This document shows, one piece after another, positions 14,755-23,217 of a stretch of 43,014 bases of DNA. Under the pieces are notes generated by a model, which searched no databases, was not told the origin of the DNA, and saw nothing but the letters and a program-made list of their open reading frames with translations. A program made the position numbers and the translations under genes. How positions within the stretch are numbered: position 1 is the first letter of the stretch; the number at the start of each line of letters is the position of its first letter. Source of the stretch: Chloroflexi bacterium OHK40 (GTDB taxonomy: Bacteria; Chloroflexota; Chloroflexia; Chloroflexales; Chloroflexaceae); contig SFCB01000024.1 of NCBI GenBank assembly GCA_004367505.1, positions 1 to 43,014 on the forward strand, in the 5' to 3' direction.

Positions 14755-15840
14755 ATGAATCGACAGGACATTCTCGCGCTCGCGGAGGGGAGCTACCCGG
14801 CCGTGACGATCACCCTGCCCACCCATCGTACCTCGCCCGACAATCGCCAGGACCCGATCCGGCTCAAGAACTTGCAGTCCGAGGCGGCAAACCGGCTCAC
14901 CGCCGAGCTCGGAAAACGCGAGGTGGCCGCCGTGCTGAGGGCGCTCGACGATCTCGTAGCGACGCTTGACCACCAGTATCATCTCGACGGCCTGGCGCTC
15001 TTCGTCGGCGCGGACCTCGCCCGCGCCTACCGCCTGCCCTTCACCCTACCCGAGCGTGTGATCGTGGACGAGCGCTTCTTCACCCGCGACCTCGTGTACG
15101 CCTTCAATCGCTCGCCCCGCTACTGGGTGCTGGCGCTCTCCGAGCAGGCGACCAGGCTCTTCGAGGGTACGCGCGACGATCTCCAGGAGCTCACCAGCGG
15201 CACCCCCTTCCCGATGGTCCATGGCGGTCGTGGCGGCGCGCGCACCCTCCCCAACGACCCGGCGATCAACGTTTCGCAGCTGCGCGACGAGCACCACCGG
15301 GGTTTCTTCCGCGACGTGGACGCCGCGCTCGGGAGCTACATGGCCGCTGATCCCCTGCCGCTGGTCGTGGTGGGCGTGGATCGCTACCTCGCCTTCTTCC
15401 GCGAGGTGAGCAGCCGCACCGATCGGATCGTGACCACCGTGACCGGCAACCACGACCAGACCTCGGCCCACGATCTGGGCCGGCTCGTCTGGTCGCTGGT
15501 CCGGGAGAGCCTGGCTGCCCGCCGCAACGCCGTTTTCGACGAGTTGAACGCGGCCGTCGGGGGGCAGCGCAGCGCCTCGACGCTTGGGGAGGTCTGGCGC
15601 TTCGCCCAGGAGGGACGCGGGCAGACGCTGGTGGTGGAGGAGGGCTACCACGAGCCCGCCACCATCGACGAGTCGGGGCTGCACCTGCAGCCTGCCCCCG
15701 ACGCCACCGAGCCCGGCGTTCTCGACGACGCCGTTGACGCGGTGATCGCCACCGTGCTGGAGAAGGGTGGCCGGGTCGTGTTTGTTGACGACGGAACCCT
15801 GCCGGAGCACGGGCGGATCGCGCTGATCTTGCGCTACTGA
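14755..15840 (+). CDS. baeRF family 3 protein
   Basis: This 361-residue soluble protein matches the bacterial archaeo-eukaryotic release factor-like families, in particular baeRF3: an N-terminal YPAVTITLPTHRTSPDNRQDPIRLKNL, a middle LDGLALFVGAD..R.Y.LPF, and a release-factor-like region with YWVLALSEQATRLFEG and LPLVVVGVDRYLAFF. The C-terminal part resembles an L7Ae-like domain ending GRIALILRY. The families are proposed to act on stalled ribosomes or translation stress, but activity has not been shown for most. AAGGAAA precedes the ATG. Its neighbours are DUF308 and VIT-like membrane proteins. Confidence 0.82.
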   Translation: MNRQDILALAEGSYPAVTITLPTHRTSPDNRQDPIRLKNLQSEAANRLTAELGKREVAAVLRALDDLVATLDHQYHLDGLALFVGADLARAYRLPFTLPERVIVDERFFTRDLVYAFNRSPRYWVLALSEQATRLFEGTRDDLQELTSGTPFPMVHGGRGGARTLPNDPAINVSQLRDEHHRGFFRDVDAALGSYMAADPLPLVVVGVDRYLAFFREVSSRTDRIVTTVTGNHDQTSAHDLGRLVWSLVRESLAARRNAVFDELNAAVGGQRSASTLGEVWRFAQEGRGQTLVVEEGYHEPATIDESGLHLQPAPDATEPGVLDDAVDAVIATVLEKGGRVVFVDDGTLPEHGRIALILRY

Positions 15841-15929
15841 CGCCGATCCACGCGGTGCCGAAAACGCCGCGTAGGGACCCTCACCGCCTGCAGGCGCCTC
15901 GTAGTGCCCGAGGGAGCCGTTCACACCGC

Positions 15930-16658
15930 ATGTCTGCACGATTATCGCAGCGGCGCAAGCACAGGCCGGTGCCCGACAACAGCCTCCTCGGCTCCTTGCT
16001 CGACCCGATCGACAGGCTCGCCGAGACGATCTACAGCGTGCTCATCCTGCTCACCTTTACCCTCGCCTTCCGGATCTTCAAGCTCGGCGGCGCCCCGGAC
16101 CCATCCGATCCGGGCGTGGCGATGACGGAGCTCTTCGTCGCGGCCCTCGGCGCGACGGTGGCCTGGGGCCTGATCGATGGGCTGATGCACGTGCTGCTGG
16201 AGATCTTCCAGCGCGGCGAGCGCCACCGCCTGCTGCGGCTCATTCAGACCGCCGAGAGCGAACGGGCCGGCGTGGCAGTGATCGCGGAGGAGCTCGACTA
16301 CGTGCTGGAGCCGATCGCCGACGAAAGCGACCGGACAGCCCTCTACCACAGCGTCTTCGCGCGGCTGCAGGCAAGCCAGCCCCGCCCGGTCGGGATCAAG
16401 CGCTCGGATCTTGCTGGCGCGCTCGGTTGTGTGATCGTGTCCGTACTCGCCGTGCTCCCGTCGCTGCTGCCGCTCATCCTCATCCGCAGTGACCCGAACC
16501 TGGCGATTCGGGTCTCAAATAGTGTGTCCTTCGTCGTGCTTTTCATCGCCGGTTACCGCTGGGGGCAATACACCGGCGCCGATCCGCTGCGCACCGGGCT
16601 GCTCCTGGTCGTCGTAGCCGTGCTCATGGTCGCGATCGCCATCCCGCTAGGTGGGTGA
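15930..16658 (+). CDS. VIT/CCC1-like integral membrane protein
   Basis: This protein of about 242 residues has a basic N-terminus and a pair of membrane helices (about 30-50 and 66-86, the latter holding AWGLIDGLMHVLLEI). A charged cytoplasmic segment rich in Glu/Arg follows (about 92-150), then three C-terminal helices (about 160-240). This topology and the WGLIDG motif resemble vacuolar iron/manganese transporters (VIT1/CCC1), so metal transport is a reasonable but unproved guess. The start is uncertain: AGGGAG lies 13 bp before ATG 15930, and upstream in-frame starts exist. It ends 23 bp before the next gene. Confidence 0.65.
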   Translation: MSARLSQRRKHRPVPDNSLLGSLLDPIDRLAETIYSVLILLTFTLAFRIFKLGGAPDPSDPGVAMTELFVAALGATVAWGLIDGLMHVLLEIFQRGERHRLLRLIQTAESERAGVAVIAEELDYVLEPIADESDRTALYHSVFARLQASQPRPVGIKRSDLAGALGCVIVSVLAVLPSLLPLILIRSDPNLAIRVSNSVSFVVLFIAGYRWGQYTGADPLRTGLLLVVVAVLMVAIAIPLGG

Positions 16659-16681
16659 GGCGAGCGGTAGAGGAGACCCCT

Positions 16682-18877
16682 ATGGCCGAACCTGCTGTAG
16701 CGCGCCGGCTTCGCTCCCGCGTCCTGGTGAGCCTGACGCTCATCGCCCTCACTCTTGCCGGCGCGACGCTGGTGCGGGGCGAGGGGAGCGGCACGATCTA
16801 TCGGGGTAGCGACCCGACACAATTCCGCAGCCACCTCGAGTGGCGCACCTCCAGCTATGGCGGCGGCGACTCGCTGGAGTTCGTGCTCCTGCGGCGAACC
16901 TTGCTGAAGGTCTACGCTCTGGCGGGCGAGTCGATCCTGCTCGGCTCCAGCGGGATCGGCGTTGGCGCCAGCCCCGACAACGGCGATATCCGCGTCTTCA
17001 ATCCCGGTGCGGTGACGGGTACGATCGGCCAGGAGCTGATCCCCGCGCTCACCGGGAGCGCTTCGCCACCCCAGGATGGCGGCTTCGCCAACGGCTTCAG
17101 CTGCGTCGCGCAGCGGGCGCTGACCGCCGATGGGCGTGGCCGGATCAGCAGCCGCGCCCAGGAACTGGCCGGGCCGCTGCCGAACACTGGTGGCTACGCC
17201 CCCTGTGTCTACGTCGCCCCGGCAACGGGGATCTACGATGTCGTCTTTACCGGGCCCTCAGGCGACAACGCGAACACTGAGCCTAACGTGAGCGGCTCGC
17301 TCGACTCCCCCGCCGCCGACTTCGGCGTCAACCAGCGCACTGGCGTCACCGCCTGGGACGTAACGGTGCGCGACACCGGCGGCGCCACGCGCAGCGGGCG
17401 GCTCTTCGCCTACTACTACACGGGCAACACTGGCGGTGGTGGCCGGCCCTTGAGCGGCCAGGCCTTCGCCATCACGGCCAGCGGCTTTCTCTACCGCATC
17501 ACCTTCACCGGTGACCCGTTCGGCTTCATCTTCTATGCCAACCAGTTCGGCTTCCGCAATACCGACGGCAACCCGCTCTACCATAACCTCCTGGCCGACC
17601 CGTTGGTGAGCACCCAGCAGCAGAACCAACTCCGTGAGTTGCAGGGCGGCGTGACCTTGCTGCCGCCCCAGTACCCGCTCTTCATCAGCGCGCCCGACCC
17701 GCTCGTGCTCGATGCTCTGGGCATCCCTCGTACGCCGGACGCCCCGGCGATCAGTAGTTTCACGTTCAATGGCGCGCTCGGCGGCGCGAACACTGGTGTC
17801 GGCCAGGGGGGCACTTTTCGCTTCACCACTGCCCAGCCCGGCGTCTTCGCCGTGGTCGTCAGCCGCGACGGAAGCAACTTTGACCCGACCGAGCCGGGTA
17901 ATCGGGTGCAGCTGGGCGTCGCCGATACGCCTGGCTCTGTGTCGGTGGACTGGGACGGCCTCGACAATGAGGGCACGCCCTTCCCGCTGGGCGAATTCCG
18001 GGCCGGGGCGGTTATCCAGGGCGGTGAAGTGCACTTCCCCTTCCTGGATGTGGAGAACAATGTCGCCGGTGGCCCGATCATCGAGCTCGTCAACCCCCCG
18101 GATCGCACCGGCGACGGCGCAGGTGATTGTCCGCCCTGGAACGGCGGCTGCTTCGGCGCGTTCTACGACGACCGGGGCTACCGCACGGCCAGTGGCGATC
18201 TCGTCGGCACGGCTGTCGGCGGTCCGCTTTGCCCCGGCGATGGCGCCAACCCCCGCGGCTTCGGTAACCCTCCGCTGATCGCGGCCAGCGACCAGGTGTT
18301 CGGCTTCGATACGCGCTCCGGGCAGCGATCCTTCGGCTTCCCCTTCGACGCCAACCCGGCATCCGTCTGTCTGCCAGACGGCGGCTTCGGCGACAAGAAG
18401 GGCCTGGACCTCTGGACGTACTACCCGAGCAACTCGCTCCAGACGCCGTTGAACATTATCGACCCGACGGCGGTGACCCTGCGCAGCTTCACGGCGCACC
18501 GGAGCGCCGCCGGGGTTGAGTTGCGCTGGGAGACGGGCACCGAGCGCAATACGCTTGGTTTCCACATCCTCCGCAGCGCCACGGGCAACCTCGCCGATGC
18601 CACCCGCGTGACGCTGGCCCTGATCCCGGCTCGCGGCGGCCCGGCCGAAGGCGCCGCCTACAACTGGACCGATGGCGAGGCTACCGACCCCGCCGTGCCG
18701 GTAAGCTACTGGCTGGAGGAGCTCGAGACCGGGGGCAATACCCTGCGCTACGGCACGGCGCGGCCCGGCGCCGCGCCAGCCACAGGACCGTACCGGATCG
18801 GGCTGCCGCTGCTCGTGGAACAGGTCGCCGAGCAGGGCGCGGCCCGCCTCGTTCTTTCGCATCCCAGGCCCCATTGA
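16682..18877 (+). CDS. large secreted protein, unknown function
   Basis: This 731-residue protein has a signal peptide (about 1-34: basic RRLRSR, then VLVSLTLIALTLAGATLV). Most of the mature chain is a Gly/Asn/Asp-rich beta-type sequence with few Lys, including IYRGSDPTQFRSHLEWR, an RVFNPG segment, and two Cys-containing stretches (CPPWNGGCF, LCPGDG) that could form disulfides. The C-terminal 100 residues (TLRSFTAHRSAAGVELRW..TLGFHILRS) look like a fibronectin-III-like fold seen at the ends of exported proteins. GAGGAG precedes ATG 16682. It is followed 25 bp later by another secreted protein. I recognise no enzyme motif. Confidence 0.75.
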   Translation: MAEPAVARRLRSRVLVSLTLIALTLAGATLVRGEGSGTIYRGSDPTQFRSHLEWRTSSYGGGDSLEFVLLRRTLLKVYALAGESILLGSSGIGVGASPDNGDIRVFNPGAVTGTIGQELIPALTGSASPPQDGGFANGFSCVAQRALTADGRGRISSRAQELAGPLPNTGGYAPCVYVAPATGIYDVVFTGPSGDNANTEPNVSGSLDSPAADFGVNQRTGVTAWDVTVRDTGGATRSGRLFAYYYTGNTGGGGRPLSGQAFAITASGFLYRITFTGDPFGFIFYANQFGFRNTDGNPLYHNLLADPLVSTQQQNQLRELQGGVTLLPPQYPLFISAPDPLVLDALGIPRTPDAPAISSFTFNGALGGANTGVGQGGTFRFTTAQPGVFAVVVSRDGSNFDPTEPGNRVQLGVADTPGSVSVDWDGLDNEGTPFPLGEFRAGAVIQGGEVHFPFLDVENNVAGGPIIELVNPPDRTGDGAGDCPPWNGGCFGAFYDDRGYRTASGDLVGTAVGGPLCPGDGANPRGFGNPPLIAASDQVFGFDTRSGQRSFGFPFDANPASVCLPDGGFGDKKGLDLWTYYPSNSLQTPLNIIDPTAVTLRSFTAHRSAAGVELRWETGTERNTLGFHILRSATGNLADATRVTLALIPARGGPAEGAAYNWTDGEATDPAVPVSYWLEELETGGNTLRYGTARPGAAPATGPYRIGLPLLVEQVAEQGAARLVLSHPRPH

Positions 18878-18902
18878 TGTGGCCTGGTCAGGGAGCCAAC
18901 TC

Positions 18903-21659
18903 ATGCACACCGTTCAACGCCTGGCCTCGAGGATCGTGCTTGCCCTGGCCCTGCTTGCCCCCCTCGTTGGCCTGGTGGCCGCCCCGGCTGCGGTGGCACG
19001 CCCCGGCGACGACGCCGGTCAGCTGAGCGCCGGCAGGGTGGTCAACCTCCCCCTCCTGGGCACCGTCGCCCCGCCACCGGCACCCAACCCGGTGATCGCC
19101 GACCTGACCATCCGCCCCGCCCCGCTGCGCGAGGTGCAGCGCGGCAATACGCTCTCGGTGGAGTATCGCTTCCGCAACGACGCCGCGCAGCGCGCGACGG
19201 CCAGTTTCAGTCTGTTGTACCCCAGCCGGTTGCTCTCCTTCATCCAGCTCGATGCGCCGAATGATCGCTACCTCTCCCACAACGCCACGCAGGTGACGAT
19301 CGAGGTGCGCAACGTGGCCCCCGGCGAGACGCGCACTGGCCGGATCAATTTCCTGGTCTTCGCCACTGCCGCCACCGGCTCGCGGATCGGCCTCTACGCC
19401 GAGTACACCTGCCGCAACGGCCAGATCTGCCAGTCCAACTTCGCCGAGGTAGAGGTGATCCCCAACGCCGAGGAGGGGAGCAGCGGCGGCACCTTTACCA
19501 TGACTGTCTCGCCCGACCGGGGACCGCCCGGCACGGCCCACACCTTCTTCGGCTCGCGCTTCCGCCCTGGCGAGACCTTCGTCACCTGGCTGAACACACC
19601 GTCGGGGGTGCAGCCCCTTTCGATTACCGGAAGGGCCGACTCCGCAGGCCGCATCCAGTTCACCTTCGGCACGGGCCAGATCACCCAGGCCGGCTTCTAC
19701 AGCATGGTCGCCCACGGCCAGCAGAGCAACGTCGAGAATGTGGGGCCCTTCATCGTGCAGATCGGTGGCCAACCGGCGGCATTCACCGCCGGGATCGCGC
19801 GCGCCGCCGCTGCTGCCCCACAGCCTGCGGCCGGACCCATGGCGGCCCCCACTCAGACCAGCGGCGAGGGCGGGCTGGCCGGTCGCGTCGTGGATGGGAG
19901 CGGCGCCGGCCTGGCCGGGGTGCCGATCGAGGTGCGCGGCGTCGCTGGCGAGCTCGCCGCCGTGGCCCGGAGCCGCGCCGATGGCGACTTCCTGGTGCCG
20001 ACCGGCCTCGCCAGCGGCGACTACCTCGTAACGGCCAGGCCCTCGCTCAACCCCGAGCTCGCGCTCTACGCCGCCGCCACTACCGGGCCGGTGGCCGTCA
20101 GCGCGCCCGACCTCACCCCGGGGGTCAGCCTCACCCTGCCCGCCGCTGGCGGCCTGAGCGGACGTGTGCTCGGCGGTGGCGCGCCTCTGGCGGGCGTGCG
20201 TGTCGCCGCCCTCGACGCCGGTGGCGACGCCGTTGCCACCGATTACACCGACGCGACGGGTGTGTACAGCGTGACCCACCTGCCTGCGGGCAGCTACACC
20301 CTGGACTTCGACCCGCAGGCGGTCGCCCGGGCCGGCCTCTACGCCGAGGGCCAGCTACCGGGCCAGGTGGTTACCGCTGGCGCGATCAGCAACGTCGGCG
20401 ACGTGACCCTCGCCGCTTCGGCCAGTACCGGTGTGATCGCCGGCACGGTGAGCGACGCGGCCTCGGGCGCTGGCATCGGCGACGTGCTGGTCGTGATCAC
20501 CCGCGCCGAGGCCCCCCAGGGCGAGACCTTCGTGAGCATCGCCCGCACCAGTGCCGACGGGAGCTACAGCAGCGACCCGCTCGACCCGGGCGACTACCGC
20601 GTGCAGTTCGTGACGCTCTTCTCCGAGCTCGCGGAGACTCGCGCCTACGCTGGCGAGTTCTACAATGACGCGCCGAGCTTCGCCGAGTCGGACGCGGTGA
20701 GTGTGAGCGCCGGTACTCCAACGGCTGCGGACGCCGCCCTGGCCGCTGATGGAAGCATCGCCGGTACCGTCAGCGGCGACGGCTCCGGCCCCCTGGCCGA
20801 AGTACTTGTGGCCGCGTTCGACGGTGATGGCATACCACGGGCCATCAGCCACACCGACGCGGCGGGGAGCTACACCCTCGCGGGCCTCCGCGCGGGCAGC
20901 TACACCCTCAGAGCCTTCAGCAGCCTCTCGACCAGCAGCACCGTGCGGGGATTCTTCGATGGCGGGTACGACACCACCCCGGCTACGCCCGAGCTCACGC
21001 CGGTCGACCTGGCTGCCGGTGCCGCCCTCACCGGCATCGACATCACCCTTGGTCGTGGCCCGCAGATCGTCGGCACCGTGAGCGCCGGCGACACAGGCCA
21101 GCCTCTCGCTCAGGTGCTGGTCGTCTTCATCAGCAACCCGGGCCCGAGCCCGAGCATCGCGGGCATCGCGCGCACCGACGCCGAGGGCCGCTACGCCTCG
21201 CCGGCACTGGCATCGGGCCCCTACACGATCTGGTTCACGACCATCTTCGCGACCGACCCCACCACCCATACCTACCAGGACGAGTTCTTCAACAACCGGC
21301 CTACCCTTGCCAGCGCCGACACCCTGATCGTGGGCCGGGCGCTGGCGCCGATCATCCGCAACGTGGATCTCTCCCCGGGCGGGGCTGTGGGCGGGCTGGT
21401 GACTGGCCAGAGCAGCGGCGCTGGCCTTCCCGGGGTGGCGGTCATCGCCACCGTGGGCGATACGCTGGTGGGCGCCACCGTCACCGATGAGGCCGGTCGC
21501 TACTTCCTGGAAGGGCTCCCGGAGGGCACGGTGACGCTCAGCGTTGACCCCGACCGATCGCCCAGGCCCGTGGTGCGCTCGTACGCGGGCACGAGCATCA
21601 CCGTCGAGATCACGGTTGGGGCCACGGCAACCCGGGATGTCGTGCTGGCAGCCGAGTAG
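18903..21659 (+). CDS. secreted multi-domain protein with six carboxypeptidase-regulatory-like repeats
   Basis: This 918-residue protein starts with a signal peptide (about 1-35). A DUF11-like beta domain follows (about 58-180, RNDAAQRATASFSLLYPSRL), then an Ig-like fold (about 190-285, VSPDRGPPGTAHTFFGSRF). Six carboxypeptidase D regulatory-like (transthyretin-type) repeats run from about 320 to 915; each has the pattern G.V.G.GL..V.V......A.TD..G.Y....L..G.Y.L, for example GSIAGTVSGDGSG and TDAAGSYTLAGLRAGSYTL. Such repeats give adhesive or structural surface stalks. No sortase signal or TM anchor ends the protein. AGGGAG lies eight bases before ATG 18903. It is probably co-transcribed with the preceding secreted protein. 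Confidence 0.8.
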   Translation: MHTVQRLASRIVLALALLAPLVGLVAAPAAVARPGDDAGQLSAGRVVNLPLLGTVAPPPAPNPVIADLTIRPAPLREVQRGNTLSVEYRFRNDAAQRATASFSLLYPSRLLSFIQLDAPNDRYLSHNATQVTIEVRNVAPGETRTGRINFLVFATAATGSRIGLYAEYTCRNGQICQSNFAEVEVIPNAEEGSSGGTFTMTVSPDRGPPGTAHTFFGSRFRPGETFVTWLNTPSGVQPLSITGRADSAGRIQFTFGTGQITQAGFYSMVAHGQQSNVENVGPFIVQIGGQPAAFTAGIARAAAAAPQPAAGPMAAPTQTSGEGGLAGRVVDGSGAGLAGVPIEVRGVAGELAAVARSRADGDFLVPTGLASGDYLVTARPSLNPELALYAAATTGPVAVSAPDLTPGVSLTLPAAGGLSGRVLGGGAPLAGVRVAALDAGGDAVATDYTDATGVYSVTHLPAGSYTLDFDPQAVARAGLYAEGQLPGQVVTAGAISNVGDVTLAASASTGVIAGTVSDAASGAGIGDVLVVITRAEAPQGETFVSIARTSADGSYSSDPLDPGDYRVQFVTLFSELAETRAYAGEFYNDAPSFAESDAVSVSAGTPTAADAALAADGSIAGTVSGDGSGPLAEVLVAAFDGDGIPRAISHTDAAGSYTLAGLRAGSYTLRAFSSLSTSSTVRGFFDGGYDTTPATPELTPVDLAAGAALTGIDITLGRGPQIVGTVSAGDTGQPLAQVLVVFISNPGPSPSIAGIARTDAEGRYASPALASGPYTIWFTTIFATDPTTHTYQDEFFNNRPTLASADTLIVGRALAPIIRNVDLSPGGAVGGLVTGQSSGAGLPGVAVIATVGDTLVGATVTDEAGRYFLEGLPEGTVTLSVDPDRSPRPVVRSYAGTSITVEITVGATATRDVVLAAE

Positions 21660-21701
21660 ACCAGACCGTGCGGGGTGGGCGCCGGAGAACCGGCGCTCAC
21701 C

Positions 21702-22763
21702 CTACTGCTTCGCCCGTCTGGCCGCAGCAGCGGCGGCGACCCGGTCCTGCTCGTAGGTGCGGGCCTCCGGATCGTTGGCAGCCTGAGCGGCGCGCAGCGC
21801 CTCGGGTTCGATCAGCCCCTCCTTCACCAGCAGTTCGCCGATCGTGTCGATCGTCGCAATGGCGTGGGAGCGCCCATCGGGGGTGAAGGCGGTCCAGGAG
21901 AAGTAGTTCGTCGATCCATTGTGGTGCATCGGGCCCATATCGACGAACTGGATGACGCCGGCGGCGCGGGCCTGGTTCCAGTCGGAGTGGGGAAAGAAGC
22001 GCCAGCGCCCCGCGTAGAGTAACGCGCCGAGGCCATGGAGCGGGTCACGCTGGCCGTAGAGGTGGTAGAGCCGGGTGGTGGCACGAATGCCCACATCGTC
22101 GCTCATCACCCCGCCCACGGAGATGATCCGGATGGGGGCCTGGAGCCAGGCCTGGAGATAGGTCGCGCTCCCGAGGGCGATCTGGCCGCCGCCGGAGAAG
22201 CCTACCAGCGTGACGGGCTTGCGGCTGCCCAGGCGGTAGCCACGGCCCTGCAGCGCCCTGACAATCTCACGGGCCACGCCAAGATTGTAGATTGGCCCGT
22301 AGCGGCGATCCGCCGAGATGCCCACCTGAAACAGGTTGCGTACATTGATCAGGAACTGCAACAGATCATAGGGATTCTTCAGGCGGCGCTGCTCCAGATA
22401 GCGCCACATGCGGCTGAAGAAGCGCTGCGTCTGCAGACCGGCGTTCGTGACCGAGTAGGGGTAGACATCGGGCACCACGGTGGTCTGGGGAAGGCGCTTG
22501 ATCGCCATAAGACCCCAGTCGATCTCCTCCTGGGGGATGGCGTAGGGGTCCATGGCCCCGATGCCGGAGAGGTAGATCAGGAAGTGGTCGTGGGGACTCT
22601 CGGGCGTCGCAGTGGTTGCGGCCGGGCGCTCCCCGGGGTGGGGTGGAGCCTGATCACCAAACCAGCCGGCCCACCAGCCGAGGCTCTCGAAAGGGGCCAG
22701 AGCCGCCGTGATCAGGAGCAACACGATTGCGCCAAACAGCACCGTGCTGAACAGGTTGAGCAT
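21702..22763 (-). CDS. membrane-anchored alpha/beta-hydrolase-like protein
   Basis: This 353-residue protein has an N-terminal membrane helix (about 3-24, LFSTVLFGAIVLLLITAAL) followed by a Pro/Thr-rich linker. A globular domain then contains a nucleophile-elbow sequence VTLVGFSGGGQIALG (G-x-S-x-G type, Ser near 200). A possible acid is seen in YGQRDPLHG and a candidate His in MGPMHHNGS. The order fits an alpha/beta hydrolase held at the outer face of the membrane, but the substrate is unknown and catalysis is unproved. The RBS AGGAGG lies upstream of the ATG. It faces opposite to both flanking genes and so is transcribed alone. A weaker TACTC element lies 307 bp upstream. Confidence 0.7.
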   Translation of the reverse strand: MLNLFSTVLFGAIVLLLITAALAPFESLGWWAGWFGDQAPPHPGERPAATTATPESPHDHFLIYLSGIGAMDPYAIPQEEIDWGLMAIKRLPQTTVVPDVYPYSVTNAGLQTQRFFSRMWRYLEQRRLKNPYDLLQFLINVRNLFQVGISADRRYGPIYNLGVAREIVRALQGRGYRLGSRKPVTLVGFSGGGQIALGSATYLQAWLQAPIRIISVGGVMSDDVGIRATTRLYHLYGQRDPLHGLGALLYAGRWRFFPHSDWNQARAAGVIQFVDMGPMHHNGSTNYFSWTAFTPDGRSHAIATIDTIGELLVKEGLIEPEALRAAQAANDPEARTYEQDRVAAAAAARRAKQ

Positions 22764-23070
22764 GGCCGCATCCTCCTTCGGCGTGTGGGCATGGGCCTGA
22801 GTTTCTCAAGCGCATCGCTCGCGTTGAACCCACGATCCGTCTCTCTGCCCTGTCATCCCAGTTCCCCCTGAAGACACCGCACGCAGTGTCGCCGCAAAGC
22901 GCACCCGAATGCCTTGCGCGACGATCTGCGATCTGAAATCGTAGAAGGGCGCGGCATCCCTACGAGGCATGCCCCGACAGGCTGGCGTTGCGGCGGCCCG
23001 GCGCGTGCGACCGAACCGTGATAGTGGTTCGCCGTAGCAGCGACAGGATAGGTGATTTCCGGCGGCGACG

Positions 23071-23089
23071 CATCATCCGAAATAGAGTA
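23071..23089 (-). promoter_or_regulatory. TACTC element, copy 3 (weak)
   Basis: Read on the minus strand this is TACTCTATTTCGGATGATG, 14 of 19 matches to the consensus. TACTC and TGATG are both intact and correctly spaced. It points toward the hydrolase-like gene, whose start is 307 bp away. Confidence 0.3.
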
Positions 23090-23205
23090 CTCCAGCCCTT
23101 TCAAGCCACCACGCTTGTTCACCACCGGCTTCTGGCTGATGCGCGCCGGAACAGGCGCGTCGACCCCGGGGCGTGGGCCGTGGCGCGCACCCCGCCGGGG
23201 TGCCG

Positions 23206-23211
23206 TACAAT
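23206..23211 (+). promoter_or_regulatory. TACAAT -10-like box, possible leaderless start
   Basis: TACAAT ends only six bases before the ATG at 23218. If it acts as a -10 box, transcription would begin at or next to the start codon, giving a leaderless mRNA. No good -35 box is seen 16-18 bp upstream and no Shine-Dalgarno sequence precedes this ATG. Confidence 0.35.
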
Positions 23212-23217
23212 AAGGTC

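Larger units (their letters stand above)
22764..23217. other. 454-bp divergent intergenic region
   Basis: This region separates the hydrolase-like gene (-) from the GT-C-like gene (+). No credible coding frame was seen: the 90-codon frame at 22853-23125 has no recognisable protein character. It contains the weakest TACTC element copy (23071-23089) and, at the right end, a TACAAT box just before the GT-C start codon. Confidence 0.5.

Noticed and set aside
12571-14982. An 803-codon minus-strand frame opposite the META, DUF308 and baeRF3 genes
   Set aside because: Low-complexity shadow spanning several well-supported plus-strand genes.
17258-18910. A 550-codon minus-strand frame opposite the secreted protein
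   Set aside because: No domain or ribosome-binding site; the plus-strand frame has a signal peptide and a coherent beta-type sequence.
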